Shown: positions 46,957 through 56,100 of the stretch, in pieces | Layout: each line of letters starts with the position of its first letter | Position numbering within the stretch: position 1 is the stretch's first letter | From: Muribaculaceae bacterium | Lineage (GTDB): Bacteria > Bacteroidota > Bacteroidia > Bacteroidales > Muribaculaceae | Length of the DNA: 64,000 bases | Direction: 5' to 3' | Assembly (NCBI GenBank): GCA_022510385.1 | Contig: JAFLTQ010000003.1 | Location: 109,965 to 173,964 of the forward strand | Notes under the pieces: model-generated | The model's input: the letters and a program-made list of their open reading frames with translations, nothing else | Told to the model about the DNA's origin: nothing | The model's database searches: none | Program-made: the position numbers and the translations under genes

Positions 46957-48045
46957 ATGAGCACATATTTCACATTAGACAAGACTGTTAAACTTATCAT
47001 TGGAGTCGCGATAGCCGCTGCTTTGGTATGGTTGATTGGCGACCTCAAGAATGTGCTCCTCCCGTTTTGTCTGGCGTGTCTGCTTTCTTATATCATAGAA
47101 CCGATTGTGGAATACAATCAATTCCATCTGATGTTGAAAAAAAGAGCTCCGGCGGTCTTGATTACATTAGGAGACGGAATAATTATCTTAGGGTTGTTAA
47201 TATATTTCTTTATGCCGATTCTGTTCCATGAGTTATCTCAAATGGGCGATATGATCAAGACATATTCAACTCATGAAATTCGGCTCCCTTTCCTCCCTTA
47301 TGATTTAAGTTCTTATATAAATGAAAACATAAGTCTGACTTCAATTGTCAGGAGGTTTGAAGAAGGGAAATTAGGATCCTGGATAGACAGGGGTGCCAGT
47401 GTTCTTTCAATCTCTCTTGAATATATTATCCACACCCTTGAATGGCTCGTCACATTCATTTATGTTATTTTTATACTTCTTGACTACGATAAGTTATCGT
47501 CGGGATTCTCTTTATTAATACCAAAAAAATATCGTCGGGCGGTTATGCAAATAGTCAACGATGTGAAATATTATATGAATAAATATTTCCGGAGCCAGCT
47601 TGTGATAGCTGCATGTGCCGCTGTTTTCTATTGCATAGGTTTCTCGTTCGTCGGGCTTCCGATGGCCATTATGATGGGAATTTTAGTCGGCATCCTTTAT
47701 ATGATACCCTATTTTCAATATATCACTCTCATCCCGGTCATTATAATTTGTTTTGTAACGTCCCTTGAAGGTGATTTTCCTTTCTGGGTGAAATTCGGCG
47801 AATGTTGTCTTGTCTATCTGATAAGCCAATCGATTTGTGACTATATACTCACTCCAAAGATAATGGGACGTTCCATGGGTCTTAACCCGGCCATCATCCT
47901 CTTGTCTCTTTCAATCTGGGGGACACTCCTTGGAATCATCGGCATGATTATAGCTTTGCCCCTCACAACGTTGCTATTGGTTTATTATAAGAAGGTTTTT
48001 ATCGACCATATTCCCCTCTCGGAGCCCACAGCAATTGAAACTTAA
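46957..48045 (+). CDS. AI-2E family transporter (PerM/YhhT-like permease)
   Basis: A 362-residue inner-membrane protein with about eight hydrophobic segments: two near the N-terminus (IIGVAIAAALVWLIG, VLLPFCLACLLSYII), then a soluble stretch (about 90-145). The C-terminal cluster includes the family stretch FSFVGLPMAIMMGILVGILYMIPYFQ and LTPKIMGRSMGLNPAIILLSLSIWG. The family includes TqsA (autoinducer-2 export) and Na+/H+ antiporters; substrate here is not predictable. It is divergent from leuA. Confidence 0.9.
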   Translation: MSTYFTLDKTVKLIIGVAIAAALVWLIGDLKNVLLPFCLACLLSYIIEPIVEYNQFHLMLKKRAPAVLITLGDGIIILGLLIYFFMPILFHELSQMGDMIKTYSTHEIRLPFLPYDLSSYINENISLTSIVRRFEEGKLGSWIDRGASVLSISLEYIIHTLEWLVTFIYVIFILLDYDKLSSGFSLLIPKKYRRAVMQIVNDVKYYMNKYFRSQLVIAACAAVFYCIGFSFVGLPMAIMMGILVGILYMIPYFQYITLIPVIIICFVTSLEGDFPFWVKFGECCLVYLISQSICDYILTPKIMGRSMGLNPAIILLSLSIWGTLLGIIGMIIALPLTTLLLVYYKKVFIDHIPLSEPTAIET

Positions 48046-48108
48046 TCAATAGGCGCACTCAATTTTTACATGTGAACTTTGGGAAAAGTTTCTCCAACAC
48101 CTTCACCC

Positions 48109-48162
48109 TTTCAAACTTTCTCACTCTCAAACTCTATAACTTTCCAACTCTACAAGTTTCTC
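48109..48162. repeat. Degenerate pyrimidine-rich tandem repeat
   Basis: A run of imperfect 9-12-nt units of the type CAAACTTTCTC / CAAACTCTATA / CCAACTCTACA between the AI-2E gene and the small ORF. No gene or promoter is visible in 48046-48240 apart from this. Confidence 0.4.
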
Positions 48163-48241
48163 ATCAAACAGGAAGGATTTTTCATTAAATCTTTTCTTTT
48201 CATTTCGTTGTTTATTTTGGTGTTTAAACATTGAAAATTTA

Positions 48242-48273
48242 GTTGCAAAAATCAACCATTTTACTTATATTTG
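48242..48273 (+). promoter_or_regulatory. Promoter of the 58-codon small gene
   Basis: GTTG (48242-48245) and TATATTTG (48266-48273) are 20 nt apart, close to the full Bacteroidota consensus. Start near 48276, leader about 15 nt. Confidence 0.65.
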
Positions 48274-48290
48274 CATTATATAGATTAAAG

Positions 48291-48467
48291 ATGAGAAAAC
48301 CACATCAAAGATTATTGGGAAACTCATCAATTAATATAGAACTACCGAGAAATGCAGCTGTTTCAATGGCGGGCCCCACGCCGAAAGGTGTTGCCCTTTT
48401 TAGGACACAGGCGGATTACAAAGATTCAGAAGGCACTCAAATCCTGACTTTCGGAGTTTCATCTTAA
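48291..48467 (+). CDS. Small orphan protein (58 aa)
   Basis: A short reading frame MRKPHQRLLGNSSINIEL... ending ILTFGVSS. It has no signal peptide, membrane segment or domain I recognise; the middle (MAGPTPKGVALFRTQADYKD) is neutral to basic. What supports it is context: a promoter with correct spacing 18 nt upstream, and a strong hairpin-plus-T-run terminator 25 nt downstream, making a single-gene transcript of about 250 nt. The frame also opens at 48243, but that start lies on top of the promoter. The transcript could alternatively act as RNA. Confidence 0.55.
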   Translation: MRKPHQRLLGNSSINIELPRNAAVSMAGPTPKGVALFRTQADYKDSEGTQILTFGVSS

Positions 48468-48491
48468 TTCACTTTGATGTGGTCCCTATAA

Positions 48492-48534
48492 AAGAGGGTT
48501 GCAATTTTATGAATCGCAACCCTCTTTCTCTTTG
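48492..48534 (+). terminator. Terminator of the small gene
   Basis: AAGAGGGTTGC (48492-48502) and GCAACCCTCTT (48516-48526) form an 11-bp perfect stem followed by TCTCTTTG. Confidence 0.75.
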
Positions 48535-48555
48535 TCAGGGAGTCTTTCCCATATA

Positions 48556-48585
48556 AAAAGAGTCTGCCTTTCAGCAGACTCTTTT
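48556..48585. terminator. Bidirectional terminator, 12-bp stem
   Basis: AAAAGAGTCTGC and GCAGACTCTTTT pair perfectly around CTTTCA, with A- and T-runs at the ends. It serves the minus-strand winged-helix gene and backs up the preceding terminator. Confidence 0.85.
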
Positions 48586-48601
48586 ACTTTATTTACTTGT
48601 C

Positions 48602-48808
48602 TTAAACAAGTGAAACTGCAATCTCTTCATCATTCATGGCGATTACAATCTTGCCCTCGCGGCCGAGCCAACCAAGAGCTGCCATGATCTCATCTTTCTT
48701 GAGTTTGGTGGCTTTCTTAAGTTCTTTCAAACCAAGAATATGAGTGTCTGATTTCTCCAAGGCCTGATATACATCTCCTGCCCAGGTACCTATTGATTCA
48801 ATGTTCAT
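48602..48808 (-). CDS. Winged-helix domain protein (DUF2582 type)
   Basis: A 68-residue protein consisting of one winged-helix unit: helix IGTWAGDVYQALEK, recognition-like helices LGLKELKKATKLKKDEIMAALGWLGREGKI, and a short beta wing VIAMNDEEIAVSL. It matches the family annotated as winged helix-turn-helix domain (DUF2582) in Bacteroidota and archaea. It may bind DNA or protein; targets are unknown. Alone on its strand, with a predicted promoter at 48902. Confidence 0.88.
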   Translation of the reverse strand: MNIESIGTWAGDVYQALEKSDTHILGLKELKKATKLKKDEIMAALGWLGREGKIVIAMNDEEIAVSLV

Positions 48809-48901
48809 TACCTTTAAAAATTTAAGTTAAACTTATAATTTCCTCCTGAATATTTTCAGGTTAGAAATTAATTTCCTGTATAATATAAACAATTATCAGT
48901 G

Positions 48902-48909
48902 CAAAATTA
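48902..48909 (-). promoter_or_regulatory. Promoter -7 element of the winged-helix gene
   Basis: Reads TAATTTTG on the minus strand, giving a leader of about 90 nt that contains a small CCTGAA/TTCAGG hairpin. Confidence 0.45.
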
Positions 48910-49025
48910 CTAATTAATTTTGAAAAAAAAATTATTTTTTCATTAAAACCTGAAAACTAAGACCTTCCCCTTTAAGGTTTTATTATTTTTGAAGCCTTCT
49001 TCAGGGCACACTCTTTTAATTCATT

Positions 49026-50429
49026 TTAGTCCCCGAGCTCGTCAAGAATTGCCCGGCTGCGCAATTCTCCTTCATAAAGAGTCGTCTCTATGACATCCCC
49101 GGAAGAAACTTCGGATAATGACCTGATACTCTTTCCTTTAATGCGGGTAATGGAATAACCTCTCCGAAGAGTATTTTTCGGATCAAGCACTTTTATCAAC
49201 GATTCGAGGCTTGAAATTCTCTGTGCGTTCGCTGATATGCTCGACGTTCCGCTCTTTTGCAAAATATTTATTATGGAATCTATTTTAATCCGTTCACGTT
49301 GGGTGCGGTTTTTCAAACTATTTGACATTACATTCACCAAAGATTCCATCTTCACATGTTGGTTGCCTATTTTCCCCTGAATCATCAATGGAAGCTGTTT
49401 CGACAAAGATCTCAGAGTTGACCTTGCCTCCTCAACTTTGTGTATGGCCAATTGCGGGATAAGGCCCCGTATTGTGCTTAGTCTTCGTTCTTCTCCAATC
49501 ATTACCTCCGATGAGAAAGTTCTTATTTTATCTGTCAGACTAATCACCTTTTCGTATGCCATTCTTGCCCGGTCTATAAAAAATCCGGCAACTGCTGTAG
49601 GAGTCTTCAAACTTGTATGGGCCACAAAATCCAAGACATTTCTGTCTCTTTCATGTCCAATTCCCACTACAACAGGCAATTTGAATGTAGCCACGCTTCG
49701 GGCCAACTGATATTCATCGAAGCCGTTAAGGTCGGTAGTGGCCCCGCCCCCTCTTACTATTACAACACAATCCCAAAAATCTATACTCTCTTCTATCCTT
49801 TCTAAAGCCTCTCGAATCGATTCCGACACCTTGTCTCCCTGCATTACACACGGGTAAAGAGCAGGATAGAAAACAAATCCCTCCGTATTCCCTAAAAGAT
49901 GATTCATAAAATCACCATATCCTGCCGCCCCTTCTGCTGATATCACGGCAATTCTCTGTGGAGCCTGAGGGAACGGGATTTTTTTGTTCATATCTATAAC
50001 CCCCTCTCTCTGCAAATTCTGCAGAATCTCCTGTCTGATTCTTTCAAGATCTCCCAAAGTGTAGGAGGGGTCGATATCGATTATATTAAAAGATAGGCCA
50101 TAGAGTGAATGATGGGTTGCTGATCCTCTCACAAGAGCTTTTATACCGTTAGAGATATCCCTTTGAGTCGCAGAATAGAACTTCTGACGTAGCTGAAGGT
50201 ATGTGTTTCTCCAGATATTAGCCCTTAACTTGGCTACCGTCTGGCCCGCTTCATTCTTCTCTATAAGTTCCATGTAGCAATGTCCGCCGGCAACTCTCAC
50301 ATCACTAAGCTCTGCAATCACCCAAACTCCGGAAAGGTGTCGGGCATTTGCAACCGTGTTTGTAATTGCTGCAGTGTATTGGCTTAAGGGAACTCCCGCG
50401 GGGATAGACTGATTGTCAAAAAAATTCAT
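49026..50429 (-). CDS. xseA: Exodeoxyribonuclease VII large subunit
   Basis: About 467 residues. The N-terminal OB-fold (PLSQYTAAITNTVANARHLSGVWVIAELSDVRVAGGHCYMEL) is followed by the catalytic region VISAEGAAGYGDFMNHL, FYPALYPCVMQGDKV, IVRGGGATTDLNGFDEYQLARSVATF, VGIGHERDRNVLDFVAH, then a long coiled-coil C-terminus ending with LDPKNTLRRGYSI. It degrades ssDNA from both ends together with XseB. The ATG at 50429 is preferred to a TTG at 50441. No xseB follows in the 217 nt before the next gene. Confidence 0.95.
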   Translation of the reverse strand: MNFFDNQSIPAGVPLSQYTAAITNTVANARHLSGVWVIAELSDVRVAGGHCYMELIEKNEAGQTVAKLRANIWRNTYLQLRQKFYSATQRDISNGIKALVRGSATHHSLYGLSFNIIDIDPSYTLGDLERIRQEILQNLQREGVIDMNKKIPFPQAPQRIAVISAEGAAGYGDFMNHLLGNTEGFVFYPALYPCVMQGDKVSESIREALERIEESIDFWDCVVIVRGGGATTDLNGFDEYQLARSVATFKLPVVVGIGHERDRNVLDFVAHTSLKTPTAVAGFFIDRARMAYEKVISLTDKIRTFSSEVMIGEERRLSTIRGLIPQLAIHKVEEARSTLRSLSKQLPLMIQGKIGNQHVKMESLVNVMSNSLKNRTQRERIKIDSIINILQKSGTSSISANAQRISSLESLIKVLDPKNTLRRGYSITRIKGKSIRSLSEVSSGDVIETTLYEGELRSRAILDELGD

Positions 50430-50465
50430 GGATTCAAGCAACTTTTCGGCTCAATTTTTTTGCTT

Positions 50466-51560
50466 CTATTTCAAAGTCCCGATCTCCTCTACCGCTCCTG
50501 TTGTCGGATTGAAAATAGCATAAGATGGCTCTTTCTTGTCGGTGAATATCGAAGGATTCAACCCGAACAACATACCAAACTGACCCATCTGTATCTCCTT
50601 CTTGAACAGCTGATTTTTACCTCCCAAATTTATAGATATTTCTACTGTTGAGGGTATCCGGTAGATCACTGCATCCTTTGGTATCTTTTTCTCTTCTCCT
50701 TTTGCATCAACCGGAAGGGCCGCTTCGTCAGTGACATTCACCGAAAGCAACAAGGGTTGCCCTTTTGAGCCTTCCCCCATTAATCCGGAGTTCGCATCAA
50801 GGCGACAAACCACAAAATCTCCCTCCTCATCAGGCAATATGGTAAACGTCTTGACAACTCTTTCTTTCCAGGAATTTCCTGTGAAAGCATTGGTGAGAGC
50901 CTTCTCCTGTTGAGCCAAAGATTGAAGCATCAATTCGAGTTGTTTTCCGTCGGTAGGCATTGTTTCAGCAGTGCCCCGGGTCAATGATATCTTGGCATCC
51001 CTTATTTCCATTATCTCTTCAGCCAAGATCTGGGCCTTCTTGTAAGATGAAATTGCAGAAACAAAATCTTCATTCACGAATTCAAGATACTCTTTCCCGG
51101 TGGTAGGATTCCCTTCGATTGCAACAACTTCAATATCCCTTTCTTCCGGAAAATCCACTTCTTTATTTATAGCCAGCAACATGCCGTCTTCCGCTACTTG
51201 TATAAAAGTTGTTGAGCCGGCTTTCAATTGCATGAGATAACGGTTGGAATCATCTGCAACACCGTAAGGAACAACATTGACGGATTCTATGCTCCATTTC
51301 TCGGAATCTTTTGATATCACATCAGTTGCTGACGTGAACATCTTTGCATATTTACTGAACGGGCCTGCCACCTCTTTCTCCTTGACAGCCACAACCTGAA
51401 TCTCCAATGCAGTCTGAGGCAATGTATAGACAAGTCCATATTCATTATGTTTTTCTGCTGTCAGCAGTTTGGTTTGTTGGGCTGTCGCCATTAACTGAAC
51501 TGACAAAATTAACAGGAAGATAAAAACCTTAGTTATACCCCTACGGTTATTTTTCTTCAT
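50466..51560 (-). CDS. DUF4831 family exported protein
   Basis: About 364 residues. A signal peptide (KVFIFLLILSVQLMATAQQ) is followed by a soluble domain starting YGLVYTLPQTALEIQVVAVKEKEVAGPFSKYAKM. This start pattern is the DUF4831 family, found in Bacteroidota and of unknown function. The ATG at 51560 places the signal peptide at the N-terminus; an in-frame ATG at 51581 is also possible. It lies 28 nt after the nnr stop codon and 36 nt before xseA. Confidence 0.85.
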   Translation of the reverse strand: MKKNNRRGITKVFIFLLILSVQLMATAQQTKLLTAEKHNEYGLVYTLPQTALEIQVVAVKEKEVAGPFSKYAKMFTSATDVISKDSEKWSIESVNVVPYGVADDSNRYLMQLKAGSTTFIQVAEDGMLLAINKEVDFPEERDIEVVAIEGNPTTGKEYLEFVNEDFVSAISSYKKAQILAEEIMEIRDAKISLTRGTAETMPTDGKQLELMLQSLAQQEKALTNAFTGNSWKERVVKTFTILPDEEGDFVVCRLDANSGLMGEGSKGQPLLLSVNVTDEAALPVDAKGEEKKIPKDAVIYRIPSTVEISINLGGKNQLFKKEIQMGQFGMLFGLNPSIFTDKKEPSYAIFNPTTGAVEEIGTLK

Positions 51561-51588
51561 TATATTAGTGATAAATCTCATAATCGAT

Positions 51589-53109
51589 TCATTTTTTTGA
51601 GATAAGGTTTTTTAAAGCAATCCCGCAGAAATCAGCGATATCAGAGGCAAGGATTCCGGCTTGTCCCCATTTTTCTGCTGCGAGATCTCCTGCCATTCCA
51701 TGCACAAAAGCCCCTAAGAAGGCAGCCTGTTCAGGTTTATATCCCTGTGCCATAAAGGCAGCAATCACACCTGTCAGGACATCTCCCGATCCGGCTGTCG
51801 CCATCCCCGGATTCCCGGTAGAATTGAAATAAACCCTCCCTGTAGGTTTCACTGTCGCTGTGTAATGGCCCTTCAAAACTATCACTATATTATAATATTT
51901 AGCCATATCGATAGCCTTGCGAAGCCTTTCCTCGTTGCTGTTATGATTCCCAAACAGACGGTCGAATTCTCCCACATGGGGCGTTATTATGGAATAGGAG
52001 GGCAACACACTGAGCAGATGAGGACGTTTCACCATGCAATTCAATGCATCTGCATCCAAAACCAAGGGTTGTTTATATGTCATTAAAAGAGACTCGAGAG
52101 CATCTATCGTCTTTTCGTTGACTCCAAGACCGGGTCCTACTGCCACAACTTGATGCCGGTGGTGAACACTCATATCCGTTATGTAGTTCTCATTCCGGTC
52201 TGGTTCAAAAAGAGATTCCGGCAAGCTCGTTTGCACTACAGGCATTATCCCTTTGGCACTATGCACGGTGGCCAAACCTGCGCCACTTCTCAAACATCCT
52301 CTTGCTGCCAATACTGCCGCTCCGGCCATGCCCCAGCTCCCGGCAAAAAAGAGAGCAGACCCAAAATCCCTCTTCCCTGAAAAATTATCCCTCTTTTTCA
52401 ACAACGGCCTGACATTCCTTTCATCCACAAGAATGTAATCCACCGCCGTCTCTTTTATTTTTTTTTCGTCGAGTTCTATATCAAGCAGCTTCCATTCTCC
52501 TATCACATCCTGATTCTCTTCAAAAAAGAAGGACAGGCGTGGAAACTGAAATGTGAGCGTCAGATTGGCATGCACCATGTCTCGCCGGCTTATATTTTCA
52601 TTGAATTCTCCCGACAAGCCGGAGGGCAGATCTATGGAAATGACATATGCACCCGAATCATTGATATATTTCACCAATGTTAAGAATCCCTTTTGCAACG
52701 GACCCTTTATCCCGCTACCGAACAGGCCGTCGACCACTACATCCTTTTCACTGAGATAGGGCGGTTGGAAATCTCTCGTCACCTCAGTGAAATCTATTCC
52801 TTCGATGCTATCTAACGATTTCTTCTCTTCGCCGCAGTCATGGCTCAACCTCCCCATTACATTGAAAAGAAACACCTCAAGTTTACGGTAGCCCTGTTCA
52901 TATAACAGCCGGGCCACTGCCAAAGCATCTCCCCCGTTATTATGAGGTCCGGCGAATATAACTATGCGCTGCGCCGGAGTAAAGCGTGACACTATTTCAC
53001 AACTAACTGCCGAGGCTGCCCTCTCCATCAATTCTAACGATGTGATTCCTTGGTTCTCACATGTCGCTTTATCTATTTCCTTGATTAATTCCGAGCTAAA
53101 AATCTTCAT
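51589..53109 (-). CDS. nnr: Bifunctional NAD(P)H-hydrate epimerase / ADP-dependent dehydratase
   Basis: A 506-residue repair enzyme that restores damaged NADHX/NADPHX. The N-terminal YjeF_N epimerase (about 1-215) has MKIFSSELIKEIDKAT, VIFAGPHNNGGDALAVARLL and DGLFGSGIKGPL. The C-terminal ribokinase-like dehydratase (about 230-505) shows GSWGMAGAAVLAARGCLRSGAGL, VAVGPGLG, VLDADALN and NPGMATAGSGDVLTGVIAAF. Its promoter places the transcription start almost at the ATG, so the mRNA may be leaderless. Confidence 0.95.
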   Translation of the reverse strand: MKIFSSELIKEIDKATCENQGITSLELMERAASAVSCEIVSRFTPAQRIVIFAGPHNNGGDALAVARLLYEQGYRKLEVFLFNVMGRLSHDCGEEKKSLDSIEGIDFTEVTRDFQPPYLSEKDVVVDGLFGSGIKGPLQKGFLTLVKYINDSGAYVISIDLPSGLSGEFNENISRRDMVHANLTLTFQFPRLSFFFEENQDVIGEWKLLDIELDEKKIKETAVDYILVDERNVRPLLKKRDNFSGKRDFGSALFFAGSWGMAGAAVLAARGCLRSGAGLATVHSAKGIMPVVQTSLPESLFEPDRNENYITDMSVHHRHQVVAVGPGLGVNEKTIDALESLLMTYKQPLVLDADALNCMVKRPHLLSVLPSYSIITPHVGEFDRLFGNHNSNEERLRKAIDMAKYYNIVIVLKGHYTATVKPTGRVYFNSTGNPGMATAGSGDVLTGVIAAFMAQGYKPEQAAFLGAFVHGMAGDLAAEKWGQAGILASDIADFCGIALKNLISKK

Positions 53110-53113
53110 ATTG

Positions 53114-53144
53114 CAAATTTACCAAAAAAGATTGCGTCTGCAAA
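53114..53144 (-). promoter_or_regulatory. Promoter of nnr (leaderless)
   Basis: On the minus strand TTTG (53144-53141), 19 nt, then TAAATTTG (53121-53114), a full consensus match. The -7 element ends 4 nt before the nnr ATG (53109), leaving a 5' leader of zero to a few nucleotides. Confidence 0.65.
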
Positions 53145-53179
53145 GATTCTACAATATGATGATTCAGGAATTTTTTCTG

Positions 53180-56100
53180 TTATTCTTTCTCGGTTTCTAT
53201 TATTTTCTTGTATTCTATAGGGGTTACCTTAATAAACTCTTTTACTCTGTTGTTCCAGTCACTCAAAATGGAGGCTGCAAGAGGAGAATTTGTATGTTCG
53301 TAGTGTTTCTCCACCAATTTCCTCAACTCATGATTATCGGCCTCGTTTTCTATGAGGGTTAGCTCCACAAGTTCCATATTGCATAAGAAATCGAACTTTC
53401 CCTCAGGGTTCCAAACGTATGCGATTCCTCCGCTCATGCCGGCAGCAAAATTATTTCCTGTCGGACCCAACACAACTACTCTTCCTCCGGTCATATATTC
53501 ACAGCAATGGTCTCCGACTCCTTCCACAACAGCAATGGCGCCACTGTTTCTTACGCAAAAACGCTCTCCCACCTGGCCGTTGATATAGACTTCGCCAGAA
53601 GTGGCTCCATATAGAATAGTGTTGCCAGCTATCACATTATCTTGAGGCTTGAATGAGGAATTCTTCGGAGGCACTACCGTTATCTTGCCTCCCGACAATC
53701 CTTTCCCTACATAATCATTTGCATCTCCTTCCAGATTGAAGGATATTCCCTTAATCAGGAAAGCACCGAAACTTTGTCCAGCCGAACCGGTGAAATTCAC
53801 GTTTATCGTGTCTGCATCCAATTTATCTACCGGGTATCGCCGCGTTACAAAGCCGCTTAACATTGCTCCGACACTCCTGTCGGTATTGGAGATGGGCATT
53901 GAAAATTCTATCGGAGTTTTGTTAATTATAGCGCTTTCCGAAGACATGATAAGAGATTCATCCATGACCCCATGAATGGCTTCCTGTTTCTGACCATCCC
54001 ATTTTATATCTTCATTATCTGCGCGTGTGGAAGCCAACACTCTTGACAGATTTATCTTTCCAAGTTTTCCGTCATACTTCTTCTGTTTGAGAAGATCCAC
54101 TCTTCCTATCAGATCATCAATTTTTTTATATCCTGTCTGAGCAAGAATTTCCCTCACTTCCTTGGCTATGAAATGGAAATAAGTGATAATTCTTTCCGGA
54201 GAACCCGAATATTTTGCCATGAGCTCTTCACACTGGGTAGCTATACCCACGGGACATGTGTTCGTGTGGCATTTTCTGTCCATTATGCATCCCAATGCAA
54301 TCATAAGAGAAGTTGAGAAACCATATTCTTCAGCTCCCAAGAGGGCGCTTACCACTACATCTCTGCCGGTTTTAAGCTGTCCGTCACATTGTAGTCTCAC
54401 TTTTCCTCGCAAATTATTCAGTACAAGGGTCTGCTGAATTTCAGACAATCCTAATTCCATAGGCAAACCGGCACATCTTACAGAGCTTGCCGGCGAAGCA
54501 CCCGTGCCTCCTTCTCCACCGCTAACTACGATAAGGTCAGCTTTCGCTTTGGCAACGCCGGCCGCCACTGTACCTACTCCCGACTCAGCCACAAGCTTAA
54601 CACTGATTACAGCTTCCGGATTTACATTCTTAAGATCGAAAATAAGCTGAGAAAGATCCTCTATTGAATAGATATCATGATGGGGTGGCGGAGAGATTAG
54701 CGTTATCCCCGGTATGGAATGACGCGTCTTGGCAATTATCTCATTTATTTTGAATCCCGGCAATTGTCCTCCCTCTCCCGGTTTCGCCCCTTGGGCCACT
54801 TTTATCTGTATTTCATCAGCCTCCACCAAATATTCTATTGTGACTCCGAAACGTCCCGAAGCAATCTGTTTGGTGGCGCTCCTTAAGGGTATGCCATTCA
54901 CCTTCTTGGTGAATCTTTCGGGATCCTCCCCTCCCTCTCCGGTATTGCTTCTGCAACCCATCTGATTGAGGGCAAGCGCTATATCTTCATGCGCCTGTTT
55001 ACTGATGGCTCCAAACGACATTGCTCCTCCCACAAATCTCTTGATAATTGATTCTTCCGACTCAACCTCTTCTATCGGGATGCTTTTACGGTCGCTTTTT
55101 ATTTCCATCATATTCCTGAGGAATAGAGGATGCTCCTCATTGTCGGCCATTTTCGTGAATTCTTTGAAGGCTTCATAGTTATTCTCCTTCAAAGATTTTA
55201 TAAAAGCTCTGACCACAACCGGGTTCCAGGCATGCTCCTCTCCTCCGGGCACATACTTATAGATACCCTCATTCTTGAGTGAGTTACTTTCTTCTTCAGA
55301 AAAGGCCTCTTTATGTCGGGTTTCTATATCTCTTGCAACGTCTGTGAGATCTATTCCCTCTATACTTGACAAGCCACCTCCAAAATATTTATCTAATAAG
55401 GATGTTGAGATTCCTACAGGTTCAAATAGCATCGAACCCTTATAACTCCTGACAGTGGAAATACCCATTTTCGACATTATCTTGAGCAGACCCTTGTCGA
55501 TGGCATTTATATAATATTTCTTGGCTGTTTCATAATCGAGCTGAAGCTCGCCTTTCTTCACCAGATCATTGAGCGTGGCGAAGGTGAGATACGGATTTAC
55601 TGCGCTGGATCCATACCCGATAAGAAGCGCCACATCCATGACACTCATCACCTCTCCACTTTCTACGATAATGGCAGTCTGCGACCTCTTATGTGTCTTG
55701 ATAAGATGCTGGTGGACGGCCGCAACCCCTATCAGAGAGGGGATGGGAGCGTGATTTTCATCTACATTCTTATCGCTCAGAATTATATAATTATACCCGT
55801 CGTCAACACTTTTTTCAACTTCAAGCGACAGATGGTCTATACTCTTTTCCAACCCTTCATATCCCTCTGCCACAGGATAAGTCATATCCAAAGTGATTGT
55901 CCTGAATCCTTTATAAGATAGATTCTTCAGATTATCCAGATCCACATTCGAGATGATGGGGCTTGATAGTTCCACCACCTTGCAAATATCAGGGGAAGGC
56001 TCCAATATATTGTCACAAACGCCTCCGATATAGTCGGTGAGAGACATCACCGATTTCTCTCGCAAGGAATCGATCGGAGGATTGGTGACCTGTGCAAACA

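Noticed and set aside
48961..49025. Remnant of xseB after xseA
   Set aside because: Frames here are open for fewer than 30 codons and do not resemble XseB.
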